Shown in pieces: positions 44,368 to 53,192 of a stretch of DNA of 64,000 bases. The notes beneath the pieces are model-generated. The model saw only the letters and a list, made by a program, of their open reading frames with translations, was not told the DNA's origin and did not search any database. Position 1 is the first letter of the stretch, and each line of letters begins with the position of its first letter. Both the position numbers and the translations under genes were made by a program. This stretch comes from Tretioscincus oriximinensis (lineage: Eukaryota; Chordata; Lepidosauria; Squamata; Gymnophthalmidae): assembly GCA_022410635.1 (NCBI GenBank), contig JAJVDF010000210.1, positions 1,526,967-1,590,966 of the forward strand. Reading direction: 5' to 3'.

Positions 44368-44409
44368 TAATCAGGCCTACATCCATAATTATGGATGTAG
44401 GCCTGATTA
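44368..44409. repeat. Perfect 42-bp palindrome
   Basis: The 21-bp half TAATCAGGCCTACATCCATAA plus its exact complement without a loop. Only half the unit needs quoting: TAATCAGGCCTACATCCATA then A at 44368-44388. Outer flanks AGACACAT and ATGTATCT are also nearly complementary, so it is likely the centre of a palindromic MITE. Confidence 0.9.
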
Positions 44410-44429
44410 TCCGGATGTATCTCCATTAT

Positions 44430-45914
44430 CCATATAGAGAGCAAAACAAACAAAAATTGTATTGTTCCATGGAAAAAATGTATTTCTGGCAATTCTATTC
44501 TCAAGTCATTATTTCTCCCACTTTGTGTACAACCAAATATCATTTGGGATGATGTTGCATCTATAATGACAGACATTTTCTTTCCTCTGCATTCATCTTA
44601 TTTTGTCTTGAGTTCTGAGAAAAGCCACTTCTCAAACATTTTGGATTTCATACCACTGAAAGCATCTCTTTCGCTAACTGGGGCTGGACCAAACAAAGAA
44701 GAAAGGATTTCCTGTCAAACAGCCAATCCGTGGTTAGAATAAAGGCAGGTGCTGTCTGAATTGGATGAGAATATAAGCTGCTGAGTGGAAAACAAAATAG
44801 GTTCTTGCTTGACTATTCAGATGATAATTTGCAGGATATGTTTGGAGATGGATTTCTTTTTTAAGGGACAACTGGAGTGGGGGAAAGTCCTATCTGAACT
44901 CTTTCTCCCTCTCCAAACCTGAAAGAGTTTCTATATAAATTTCAACCCTAGTTGCCTCCCCATTCTCTTCCTGTTGTTCAAGGAAACTTCAGAGAAAGCC
45001 TGGAAAAGGGAGAGAAAGCTCAGAGATACTGGGCATTTTTGCTCACTTCCAGACTACTGAGTAAAACCCAAAATGGGGTTTAAACCCAGCAAAACCCAAT
45101 CACCCGTCCATGCATATGACCTCAAAAATCCACACGGAGCTGGCGAGCGGAGACACACAAAGGAGGGGAAGTTGATACTGCACATGCCAGCCAGCTGTGA
45201 TTTTTTGCAGTCCTGGCTGGCATCTTCCCGCAATATAACAACCCCATGATGGCATGCCAGATGCCAAGGCTCCAGGAACCTTCCCTTTGGAAGAAGAGTT
45301 ATTTTGNGCTGATGTTGGAAAACAGCAGCAACTTCTCCTTTTGCAAAAACTGAGTCTTTTCCCAGGTGGATCCTGTGGGGACAGTGGAGGTTCTGTTGCC
45401 TTATATTGAACCCAGTTGGAGACCTCATATGGAGGCAGCCTTTATCTCTGAGAAACCGGTAGCCAAGATTTAAAAGGAATAAGAATTTAGGTTAGATACC
45501 AAAGTGCTAAGTTTTATTTAACTGATCAGACATGAAATAAACTTACAGAGATAATTTAGAAAGTGAGATCCACATAAGCCCTATGATAAATAGGATTTAA
45601 AGGTACCGAACATCCATCCATGCCTGTCATGTGTTTGCTGCAGAATTGTTACACAGCTACATTTTGCACACCATTCCCAGCCTTTGGAAATAGTCTCTGG
45701 TCTATAAAGGAAAAACAGTGAAGATGGTGTAAAAAAAGAAATGTTGGCCACAGGAAATATAGTGGACAGGTACCACCCTTCTGCCCCATTTCAGAAATCA
45801 CTTTATAAGACTTTATCATTGGACCCTCCTGTTTCTTGCAGAAGGATGGTCAGATCTATGGGAAGTGGACAATATGGGAACATCATTCGTGTTAGCTACA
45901 GATTGTTTGCATAT
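44430..45914. other. Unannotated stretch
   Basis: No supported gene. A GC-richer section at 45050-45440 gives a 124-codon minus frame with no recognisable domain and may be another decayed DNA element. Confidence 0.4.
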
Positions 45915-46325
45915 TTGGGCCCTTCCACATGATGCATAAAACCCCCAGTTTAAAAGCAATCTACATGGAACAGGCAAAATAANTAACCAGGAAGTAAATA
46001 CTGATTATGCTTAATCAGGACTCCTGTGCTGGTATTCGAGACAACTANCCAGGAAGTAAATGCTGAGCATTCTCAGTATACGATTTTTGCATTGTCTTAT
46101 GCTAGCGTCTTCTCACGGTAATCCCATTAAGGATGTTGCGCACAGGAAGACTTCTTACCTCTGTGGCTGTGGGCAAGACATTTCAGAAAACATCAGCAAA
46201 AGAATATTCTGGGGTGAAGGACCATTTTTCCGGGTGCATTGCAAAAATTCCATCAACACATGGAGCGGAGTCATCATGAAGATACTACCATTACAGTAGG
46301 AAAATCTCATGTGTCTGCAGCCTTA
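45915..46325. mobile_element. Unclassified repeat W, copy 2
   Basis: Starts GGGCCCTTCCACATGATGC; contains CATGGAACAGGCAAAATAA, AACCAGGAAGTAAATGCTG, GACTTCTTACCTCTGTGGCT, ATTTCAGAAAACATCAGCAA and ends AATCTCATGTGTCTGCAGCC. This copy lacks the CR1 insertion of copy 1 and so defines the uninterrupted order. Confidence 0.55.
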
Positions 46326-46475
46326 GCAAAAGGAGAAGTTGAATTTCATATCTTGCTTTTCTCAACCCGGTGGGTCTCTTCACAATGAGGCTGAGAGAGA
46401 GAACTATGAAGAATTGTGATTAGCCCAAAGTCATCTTGCTGGCATCATGGAGGAATGTAGAATATCTACCAAGAG
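46326..46475 (-). mobile_element. Sauria-like SINE, 3' part
   Basis: TGAATTTCATATCTTGCTTT and GAGGCTGAGAGAGAGAACTA, GTGATTAGCCCAAAGTCATC and GGCATCATGGAGGAATGTAG are reversed SINE sequence. The tRNA head is missing. Confidence 0.65.
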
Positions 46476-46489
46476 GTCTCATCTCCCTT

Positions 46490-46622
46490 TTTCTAATAAG
46501 GTAGATGGCATGAGATTTTGTAGACAAATCTTTAGTATCTGAAGTAATAGATTTNTGTATGAAACCTCATGCCACTTACCTTTTTCCTATTAGTCTCTAC
46601 GCTGCTATGAGACCCCTTGGTA
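46490..46622. repeat. Family P palindromic repeat, decayed
   Basis: GTAGATGGCATGAGATTTTG and CTCATGCCACTTACCTTTTT are the two arms; the core reads ATCTGAAGTAATAG and no hammerhead-like block survives. Confidence 0.6.
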
Positions 46623-46654
46623 GATATTTAAATATGTAGGCATGTTATCTCATT

Positions 46655-46725
46655 AGAGGTGGAGATTCATAAAGTTGGAAGGGACCTCTCAAAAGATTTC
46701 ATATTCAGTGTAAGGAGGGAGACAG
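46655..46725 (-). mobile_element. CR1 terminal fragment
   Basis: TTCATAAAGTTGGAAGGGAC resembles the reversed CR1 end (ATAGAGTTGGAAGGGACC) of the subfamily seen at 11.1 kb. Confidence 0.55.
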
Positions 46726-46879
46726 TTTTATAGATTGGACTGTGACTTGATTAGGTTTGAACCATCTCCCAACAAACTGTGGTATGACCCCTTTGAGGCC
46801 CAGACATAAAAGCAGAGATAAATGAAAATACTGTAAATATATGTCTGTGTGTCTAAGCATTTTTATTATTTTTGAAACT

Positions 46880-46975
46880 GCCTTTTTTCAACTCTTATGA
46901 TTTTTCTACTGTGATCTGATCTGAGTCCTTTGGATATAGGGTGGAATATAAATATAAATAAATGCATAAATAAAA
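46880..46975 (+). mobile_element. L2-like 3' tail
   Basis: CTTTGGATATAGGGTGGAAT then ATAAATATAAATAAATGC, a short tail of the 6.8-kb type. Confidence 0.55.
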
Positions 46976-47690
46976 TTCTGTACTGGTTGTATAAGCATGG
47001 ATCCAAGTCAGAGAAATGTGATGACCACCAATATCTTAGAGTTCAAAGCCAACTCGCATTATGACATGGCAATGTAGTGATTAATTATACTCTTCCATTT
47101 TGCCCTAATGAATTTTGAAGGACATTTATTTAACAAGCCTCTTCTGAAGCTTTTGTACATGATTGTAAATGACACGTGTGACGTCCAGCAGGCCTTTCTT
47201 TTGCATAATGGTCACAGATTATACTTAGGAGCAGTAACATGGAGGCAAAGTGACAGCTCCAGTCACTTAATGAGAAGTTTATTAAGAAACTAGGGCTGAT
47301 TATCAGCTGCAAATTAACCATAATGTGTGTAATCAGCAGAGATGTCACATTGGAGGAAGAAAGATGATAAACAGCCTGAAATGCTCATTTCCCTGTTAAT
47401 CAAAATGTACCTACAGCTCATTTAAAGATTTTTGTGTGCGAGAATCCAGAGAGATATAAGTCTTGAATGGGTTTCTGGGATTTTTCCAGATGAATATTTA
47501 GTATCCAGCATTCCTTCAGAGAGAAAACAAAGAAACACTACACAATTCCTTATGCAGAATTAGTATAGAAGAAGAAAGTTAATTTGTGAAATTAATAGAA
47601 TACTCTGGAACAGAAATCATGTGGTCATCTGACTATCCACGCAAAGTAACTTGTCAGGTTTTGCAGTTTGCTATGTTACCTCACACTGTA
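46976..47690. other. Unannotated stretch; conserved-element candidate at 47.09-47.43 kb
   Basis: 47090-47430 has no repeat words, balanced complexity and many homeodomain/POU-type words (TTTGCATAATGG, CAAATTAACCATAATG, CACTTAATGAG). It resembles a developmental enhancer by composition only. Confidence 0.4.
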
Positions 47691-48385
47691 CATAAGAACA
47701 TAAGAACATAAGAAGAGNCATANTGGATCAGGCCACAGCCCATCAAGTCCAGCATTCTGTGTCACACAGAGGCCCACCAGATGCACCTGGGCAGNCNGAA
47801 CAGAGGAAAGCAAAATATGCNCCTGTTCATGACTCCCTGCAAATGGTATTTCAAGAGTCCTGCCTGTTGCTCCATCAGGGAGCCGACATCCAGACAACTA
47901 TCCTAGTATCCATTTATACCCTTAGTGTCCATAAACCTGTCTAGTCCTGTCTTGAAACTATCCAAGCTGTTGGCTACTACTACCTCTTCAGGAAGTAAAT
48001 TCCACAGGCCGATGACCCTCTGGGTGAAAAAATACTTTCCTTTGTCTGTTCTCACTTTTCTACCCAACANTTTTAAGGAGTGCCCTCTGGTCCTTGTGTT
48101 GTGTGATAGAGAAAACATTTTTTCTCTATTCACCCTGTCGATCCCATGCATGATTTTGTACACTTCAATCAGATCACCCCTCAAACGTCTCCTTTCAAGG
48201 CTGAAGAGGCCCAGACGTTGCAGCCTTGCTTCGTAAGGGAGGTGCTCCAGACCCTTGATCATTTTTGTTGCCCTTTTCTGCACCTTCTCCAGTTCCAAAA
48301 TATCTCTCTTGAGATGTGGCGACCAGAATTGAACACAGTATTCCAAATGTGGCCTCACCACAGATTTATAAAGAGGCAAAACAAC
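47691..48385 (-). mobile_element. CR1 LINE, young-looking 5'-truncated copy
   Basis: On the minus strand a frame reads from [20 protein letters not shown] to the end NSLDSFKTGLDRFMDTKGIN with no stop (48380 to 47927 approximately), i.e. the ORF2 C-terminus. The 3' UTR and the terminal CTTATGTTCTTATGTTCTTA repeats (47691-47715) follow. It is nearly identical over its length to the copy at 59.5 kb. The upstream RT domain is absent. Confidence 0.9.
47903..48385 (-). CDS. CR1 ORF2 protein, C-terminal fragment
   Basis: About 160 codons of the region after the RT domain, uninterrupted apart from one N. Motifs in order: [59 protein letters not shown] and RVIGLWNLLPEEVV. It lacks endonuclease and RT domains, so cannot act on its own. 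The first dozen codons of the longer open frame (48386-48448) are flanking sequence, not CR1. Confidence 0.75.
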   Translation of the reverse strand, partial: VVLPLYKSVVRPHLEYCVQFWSPHLKRDILELEKVQKRATKMIKGLEHLPYEARLQRLGLFSLERRRLRGDLIEVYKIMHGIDRVNREKMFSLSHNTRTRGHSLKXLGRKVRTDKGKYFFTQRVIGLWNLLPEEVVVANSLDSFKTGLDRFMDTKGINGY

Positions 48386-48924
48386 AGGGATTGATAGTTC
48401 TGCAGGATAGTTATATCTGGAGCCAACACAATTGTATTCATTATTCATTTGCTTCTTTGCATTTCTTTCTCACTCTAATATCAATGATCTCAGGGTAAAC
48501 TAATAATTAAACATTTATAAGAAAAAGGAAAAGAGAGTATATTTCTCTGCCACAGAACAAGTGTGTCTTTTGCTAGCTACATCATGGTGTAAAGCGATGG
48601 AGTTTGATGCATGTTAAAGTACACACATTGGTCAGACCCTTTCTCTTTAACTCTCAGGAGAAGGTATCTCAGATATACTCCTTGTTTTCTTATGTCAAGG
48701 CTTCTGAAAGCCCAGGAAGACAAAATCAGCTGTAACACTTTTACCCATATACTTGTTGATACTCAAAACGTTTTTTAACAGATTAGTATGGCATAGTTTA
48801 TCCTTTTGAGCTGTTTCAGCTGCATGAAAGACTGCTTANTGTTTTTAGAACCTTAGTGGGTTTTTTTNAAAAAAAGAAAAAGTGGAATAAGATTTATGAA
48901 GGACAGTACTACCTAATCTTTTCT
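48386..48924. other. Unannotated stretch
   Basis: No feature recognised. Confidence 0.4.
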
Positions 48925-49215
48925 ATTATTTATTTATTATTTACTTACATTTATACCCCACGTTATACCNGAAGGTCTCAGGGCAGCCAACAATAAAAGC
49001 AACAATACAAAATTACCATTAAAAACAATATTAAAACAGTATCCATAAGTGGGAAGAGAGTAACATTTCTTCAACCAAAGGCCAGGTGAAAGAGGTGTGT
49101 CTTTTAAGCGAATCTCCTTCAGTCTATCATATTTATAGCTCTTAAAATCCCTTAATTGATTACATAGAAGAGAATCGGAAATATTAACATCCATACTCCA
49201 CACTTACGATAATGT
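48925..49215 (-). mobile_element. L2-like LINE, 3' part
   Basis: The reverse reads GCTTAAAAGACACACCTCTT, then a T-rich middle and CTGCCCTGAGACCTTC with a TATAACGTGGGGTATAAATG end. Same family as 6.6 and 16.2 kb. Confidence 0.65.
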
Positions 49216-49365
49216 TGCAATCTGTCTTCCTTGATTATAATTTAATTTTTTTTATGGATTGGTTTTTATGTATGTACCGTTGTTTATTTTAATAAAACAA
49301 AAACTGAAATTCTAGGTTACCTGGCAGCTTTTTTATCTGCAAGCTGTTGATTTGGATTCTATGAC
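49216..49365. other. Unannotated stretch
   Basis: No feature recognised. Confidence 0.4.
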
Positions 49366-49840
49366 TACATCCAGACAGGGTCGATACTCCAATTTAAAGT
49401 TGAATATTTGCTGCAATAGGTCACCAATCTACTAGATAAAGCAACAGAATGCAAGATTTAAAGCTCATTATCTGGATTATCAGTTATCCAGGAAAGTCAG
49501 CTCTCAAATCGGGATATAGAGTTAAATCAGAAAGGCTATGCTCCGTGGACAATTTTTAGTGAGAAAATGAGAGAATGTTGATTTTTACATTTCCACAANG
49601 TTTGTGTATGAAGCCTGTTACTGACAATATCATTTGGGAGAAGAGCTACTGACAACCAAAAACAAAATGGCTGCCAGTAGAGAGTGTCATGTTCAGGGAA
49701 AATCTCATTTGCCAAGAAAAGTCAGAATGGCAAAATCTGGAATAAATTGTAAAGGTACGAATGCAGCATTTTAAAATCGGAAAACTGATTATCCAGATAA
49801 TCGGGAAAACCAGAAATAAATGGTGTCTGTATCATGGCAA
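49366..49840. mobile_element. Possible TIR/palindromic element remnants
   Basis: ACTACATCCAGACAGGGTCG at the left recalls family T ends. TTATCTGGATTATCAGTTAT (49468) and CTGATTATCCAGATAATCGG (49785) are related inverted words also similar to the 44.4-kb palindrome. Boundaries are uncertain. Confidence 0.35.
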
Positions 49841-49844
49841 CCCA

Positions 49845-50152
49845 AAACCGGGACGGGGGTGGGGTGGGGGGTGCGTGCACGCGCGCATGCGCATACGGAC
49901 GCTTGTAGTGAGACAGGGAGAACCTCTTTCCTGCTTGTCTCACAAGCGTCCATGCGCACGCGCGCACGTGCGCACGCACGAATGCGCGTGGCGGTTAGCG
50001 GCAGCGGGGGGTAGCGTCGGGGGGGGTTAGCGTCGGGGGAGGTTAGCGGCATCCTGGGATTTTAAAACTTTTTTTTTCGATCCAACCGGGACAGTAAAAT
50101 TGTCCCTAAAACCGTGATTGTCACGGTTTTCCAGGACGTATGGCAACCCTAT
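49845..50152. mobile_element. GC-rich hAT-like element with CpG-rich palindrome
   Basis: The right 67 bp (50086-50152), ending CAGGACGTATGGCAACCCTA, is identical to that at 50445-50511 and has a 10-bp hairpin AAAACCGTGA/TCACGGTTTT at 50108-50130. Inside lies an imperfect palindrome (about 49875-49980) of CGCGCATGCGCA-type sequence around GGACGCTTGT/ACAAGCGTCC. A matching TAGGGTTGCCATACG left end is not present, so the element is incomplete or atypical. Confidence 0.6.
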
Positions 50153-50390
50153 CTATGGGCCAATTTGCCAAGAGGGACTCTGTTTTGGTAAGATACAAAA
50201 TTATGCTACTGAAATGGATTCTTCTTGGATTCCAAGGATTCAGAGAATCCAGAAACTAGTATTGAAGAATGTGTGATCTTCACAGCCAGAACTGTCCTGA
50301 ACAGTCGCAAGTGCAGAAGTCTTGTTTATTGACACTGTGTGTGCCAAATAATATAAAACCATAAAGTAAGAAGAACAAATATAAAAATAN
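50153..50390. other. Unannotated stretch
   Basis: Separates the two hAT-like ends; no feature recognised. Confidence 0.4.
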
Positions 50391-50511
50391 TTAGCAGCGG
50401 CGGGGGCTAGCGGCGGGATTTTTTTTTTTTTTTTTTCAATCCAGCCGGGACAGTAAAATTGTCCCTAAAACCGTGATTGTCACGGTTTTCCAGGACGTAT
50501 GGCAACCCTAT
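50391..50511. mobile_element. hAT-like element end, second copy
   Basis: Contains TTAGCAGCGGCGGGGGCTAG, a T-run, and the terminal 67 bp identical to 50086-50152. The left part of the element is missing. Confidence 0.6.
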
Positions 50512-50979
50512 ATACAGCCTAACTCTGAGTTCCTACTCAACTCTCATATAAAGTCTCTGAATGCTGTTTAATGAAATATATTGGTCATTGCCAATTCCTC
50601 TTGGATCTCAGGTCAACAAAATCCTGATTATTTCTTAGCTGCTTTCTTCTTCCAGTTACTACTCAATAGTTTTCAAGATTGGCAAATAGTCCCACTGGCA
50701 GATATTGGGNTAGCAAAGGAGCAGAAGATGAAGTCCCTGTCCTGCACCCTTGCTTTGTAGCTTCTTTAGAAACGATTACTTCCTGCTTAATTACTGCTTG
50801 CCAGGGAGACATTCAGTGTTGCAAACCTATGATGGCTGCACTTTACCTACAATTAGCTTTATTACTATATGATCACTCAAGATTGGAGTTCTTGGTAGGT
50901 GACCAGGGAGGACACAGATACAAGGGGATGCATTATATGGGGCTGCTGATCCACAGAAGTATCCTCCTAAACAACATCA
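50512..50979. other. Unannotated stretch
   Basis: No supported gene. Open frame 50679-50987 is unrecognised. Confidence 0.4.
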
Positions 50980-50984
50980 GAACA

Positions 50985-51193
50985 TAAGAGGATAGGCTGA
51001 CCAGATGACCCCTTTTGGGGGTGGGGGTAGAAACCTGGTTTTGGAGGGCCTCACAGATTTTGCTGAGGAAAAAGTTTTTAGAAAAAAAAATCTTTTTAAA
51101 TTTTTTTCCTCAGGAAAAAACGGGAGGCACCGCAAAACCTGGTTTTCACACCCCCACCCGCAAAAGGGGTCATCTGGTCAGCCTATAAGAGGA
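50985..51193. repeat. 8-bp target-site duplication TAAGAGGA
   Basis: TAAGAGGA lies at 50985-50992 and 51186-51193, exactly at the two ends of the MITE. Removing the MITE and one copy gives the expected CR1 terminus. An 8-bp duplication is diagnostic of hAT transposition. Confidence 0.92.
50993..51185. mobile_element. hAT-like MITE (family M), defining copy
   Basis: 193 bp, ends TAGGCTGACCAGATGACCCC and complement GGGGTCATCTGGTCAGCCTA. The halves are mostly complementary (CTGAGGAAAAA...TTTTTTTCCTCAG in the middle). No coding capacity; it must have been moved by a hAT transposase from elsewhere. Confidence 0.9.
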
Positions 51194-51400
51194 GCCCTGC
51201 TGAGTTGGGCCTAAGCCCTTCTAGTCCAGCATTCTGTCTCACACAGTGACCCACCAATTGCACCTGGACAATCAAGTAGAAGTTGGCAAAAAAACCATCT
51301 GTAGTTCAGAAGTATTGTCAGTTGCTTCATTTCAGAGGCAATATCATGAACTTGTCTAATCCTGTCTTAATCCTGCTGCTAGCTAATCACCTTTTGTTCC

Positions 51401-53067
51401 TAACTTCCAAAGTTGAGTCATGGTGACACAGTTTTCCATGAGGATTATTTCCAGAGGTCATTTTCTGAAGCAAAGTGCAAAAATTTCCTAGATACGGTTG
51501 ACCTTAAGCTGAAACTTTGAAAAAAGAATCCATTGGCATCACTGATCTCCTTCCTACCACCTAAAAAGAGAGAGGATACTTTATTCAAATCCTTTTTGTC
51601 TTAGTAATGCTGTATGAAATGTGTCATCTTTTAAATTGCTCATGCTTTGGGCAAAACAGAGGTTGCTTTCAATTCATTAATTTTCCACAGGAGTCCTTTG
51701 CATTCATATTGCAGCAGGAGGACTCATGTTCCACAGTAGAATCGCATGTGTCAGGTCTAATGCACATTGCTAAATGCTTTGATATTGTAAAGTGATTAAG
51801 CCAAGCAGATGCAGATTGTGGATGGAGGGGGTATCATGGGGAAAAATGAATTATACATTCCAAATTACTTTGCAGATTAAAATTTTATTTTGCATGTGGT
51901 CTTCTAAAAGCATCTGGCAAGAGACAAAACAAACAATAGCTGCCTTATCATTTTCAATTCAGAATTTTTGATTTGTTCCATATTCAAAAAATTCTGAAAC
52001 CAAAACAGTTTTCTTAACAGGACTTTGGACGAATTTAGATAGTCCTAATTCAGTTGTTTGTAACCAAACATGCTAATCATTACAGGGGGCATTTGACTGG
52101 TGCTTTAATTTGGCTGAAATCCTTATCTTCATTAGATCCTCCAACCAATGGCCTATTCCAGCTTTGAGCATCTAGATGTTTGTCGGCTCTGTGTTGATTT
52201 TAATCCTCAAAAACCAATTTTTGAGTGAAACTGGCATGAAATTGACATTTATTCAAAAGCAAATAGTTATTAATCATGTATAAAGATGGACTAGTATACT
52301 GAGTGTCTTACAGGCTTGTTCATCTAAGAACCTTCTGGAGGTGAAATATTCACTTAGGTTTTAGTAATTTATACACTTTGAGAAGCTCAGGTACTTCTAT
52401 TTTATCTTCACAAGGACCCTCTGAGGAAAGCCAGACAGAAGATAATAACTATTAACCTAAAGTCAGCTCCATTTCTTCCAAAGACTAGGTCTACACACAG
52501 GAAAAATAACAGTTTTAAAAACAGGCTAAGAGATAGACACCCACACATGTACACATCGCTGGGGCACCTCTACCCTGAGACTTAAGTGATGAGCAGGTCC
52601 TTATGAAAATCATGGTATTGCAGAAGATTCTTTATGCAGCTTGTAAAGCATTTTGCAGCTTTTGCCTCTCTTCCTGCTTTAAGGAGCTATTCCATGGAGT
52701 CCTATCAGATGAAGGGCAAACTAAACTGAACAGATCAAAGCCTTGTCCAAAGAGATGAAAAAAATCAAGGGCAACATATTTATGAAGTTTTATATGATTG
52801 CTGTTATCCTGTGCCATGCAAGTGTTATCTGGGACTAGAATAGATCAATCTGGGCCACAATCAGGGAGGTTCTGCTCCTAGAACAGGAACAAAAAGGGTA
52901 AAGGCTGTATTTTCTAGCCTTTATATGTTATATGCCTCACTCTCACTGCAATGGTTTAAACAATGTCAGGTGACACACTGAACACAGAAAGACTAGAATA
53001 TAGCTTTCACACTTTCTTCAGGAATGTTTTCACAGCACAGGAATGTTTGTGAACTACCCAAGTTTAA
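51401..53067. other. Unannotated stretch
   Basis: AT-rich, apparently low-copy. No supported gene. Confidence 0.45.
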
Positions 53068-53192
53068 TTTCAGAGAAATANCCGTGTTAGTCTAGCAGAA
53101 AGTCCAGCAAAGGAGCTAGCAGCACTTTGAGACTAACTTGAGAAAAGTGGTTGGCATAAGCTTTCGTAGATAGGTCTACTTCTTCAGATGCT
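53068..53192 (-). repeat. Family P repeat, single-arm copy
   Basis: It has the full left terminus TTTCAGAGAAATANCCGTGT and TAGTCTAGCAGAAAGTCCAG, then one arm. The minus-strand hammerhead-like block is at 53154-53191: core CTGAAGA and GAAA intact, stem II with one A-C mismatch. Confidence 0.8.

Larger units (their letters stand above)
50980..51400 (-). mobile_element. CR1 LINE, 3' fragment split by a hAT MITE
   Basis: AACATAAGAGGA before the MITE and GAGCCCTGCTGAGTTGGGCC after it are the reversed CR1 end. It continues with CTAGTCCAGCATTCTGTCTC and CTTGTCTAATCCTGTC to about 51400. Confidence 0.82.

Noticed and set aside
44640..45010. Second candidate LTR (TATATAAAT at about 44932)
   Set aside because: No matching ends, poly-A signal or repeated copy in the window.
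46505..46560. Hammerhead-like block in the P copy at 46.5 kb
   Set aside because: The core reads CTGAAGTAATAG and stem II does not pair, so the motif is not supported there.
47925..48394. Plus-strand frames across the CR1 at 47.7-48.4 kb
   Set aside because: Shadows of the CR1 ORF2 on the minus strand.
49722..50052. Four overlapping open frames on both strands, rich in H, R and A
   Set aside because: They come from the GC-rich palindrome, where stop codons are rare; no domain and no consistent frame.
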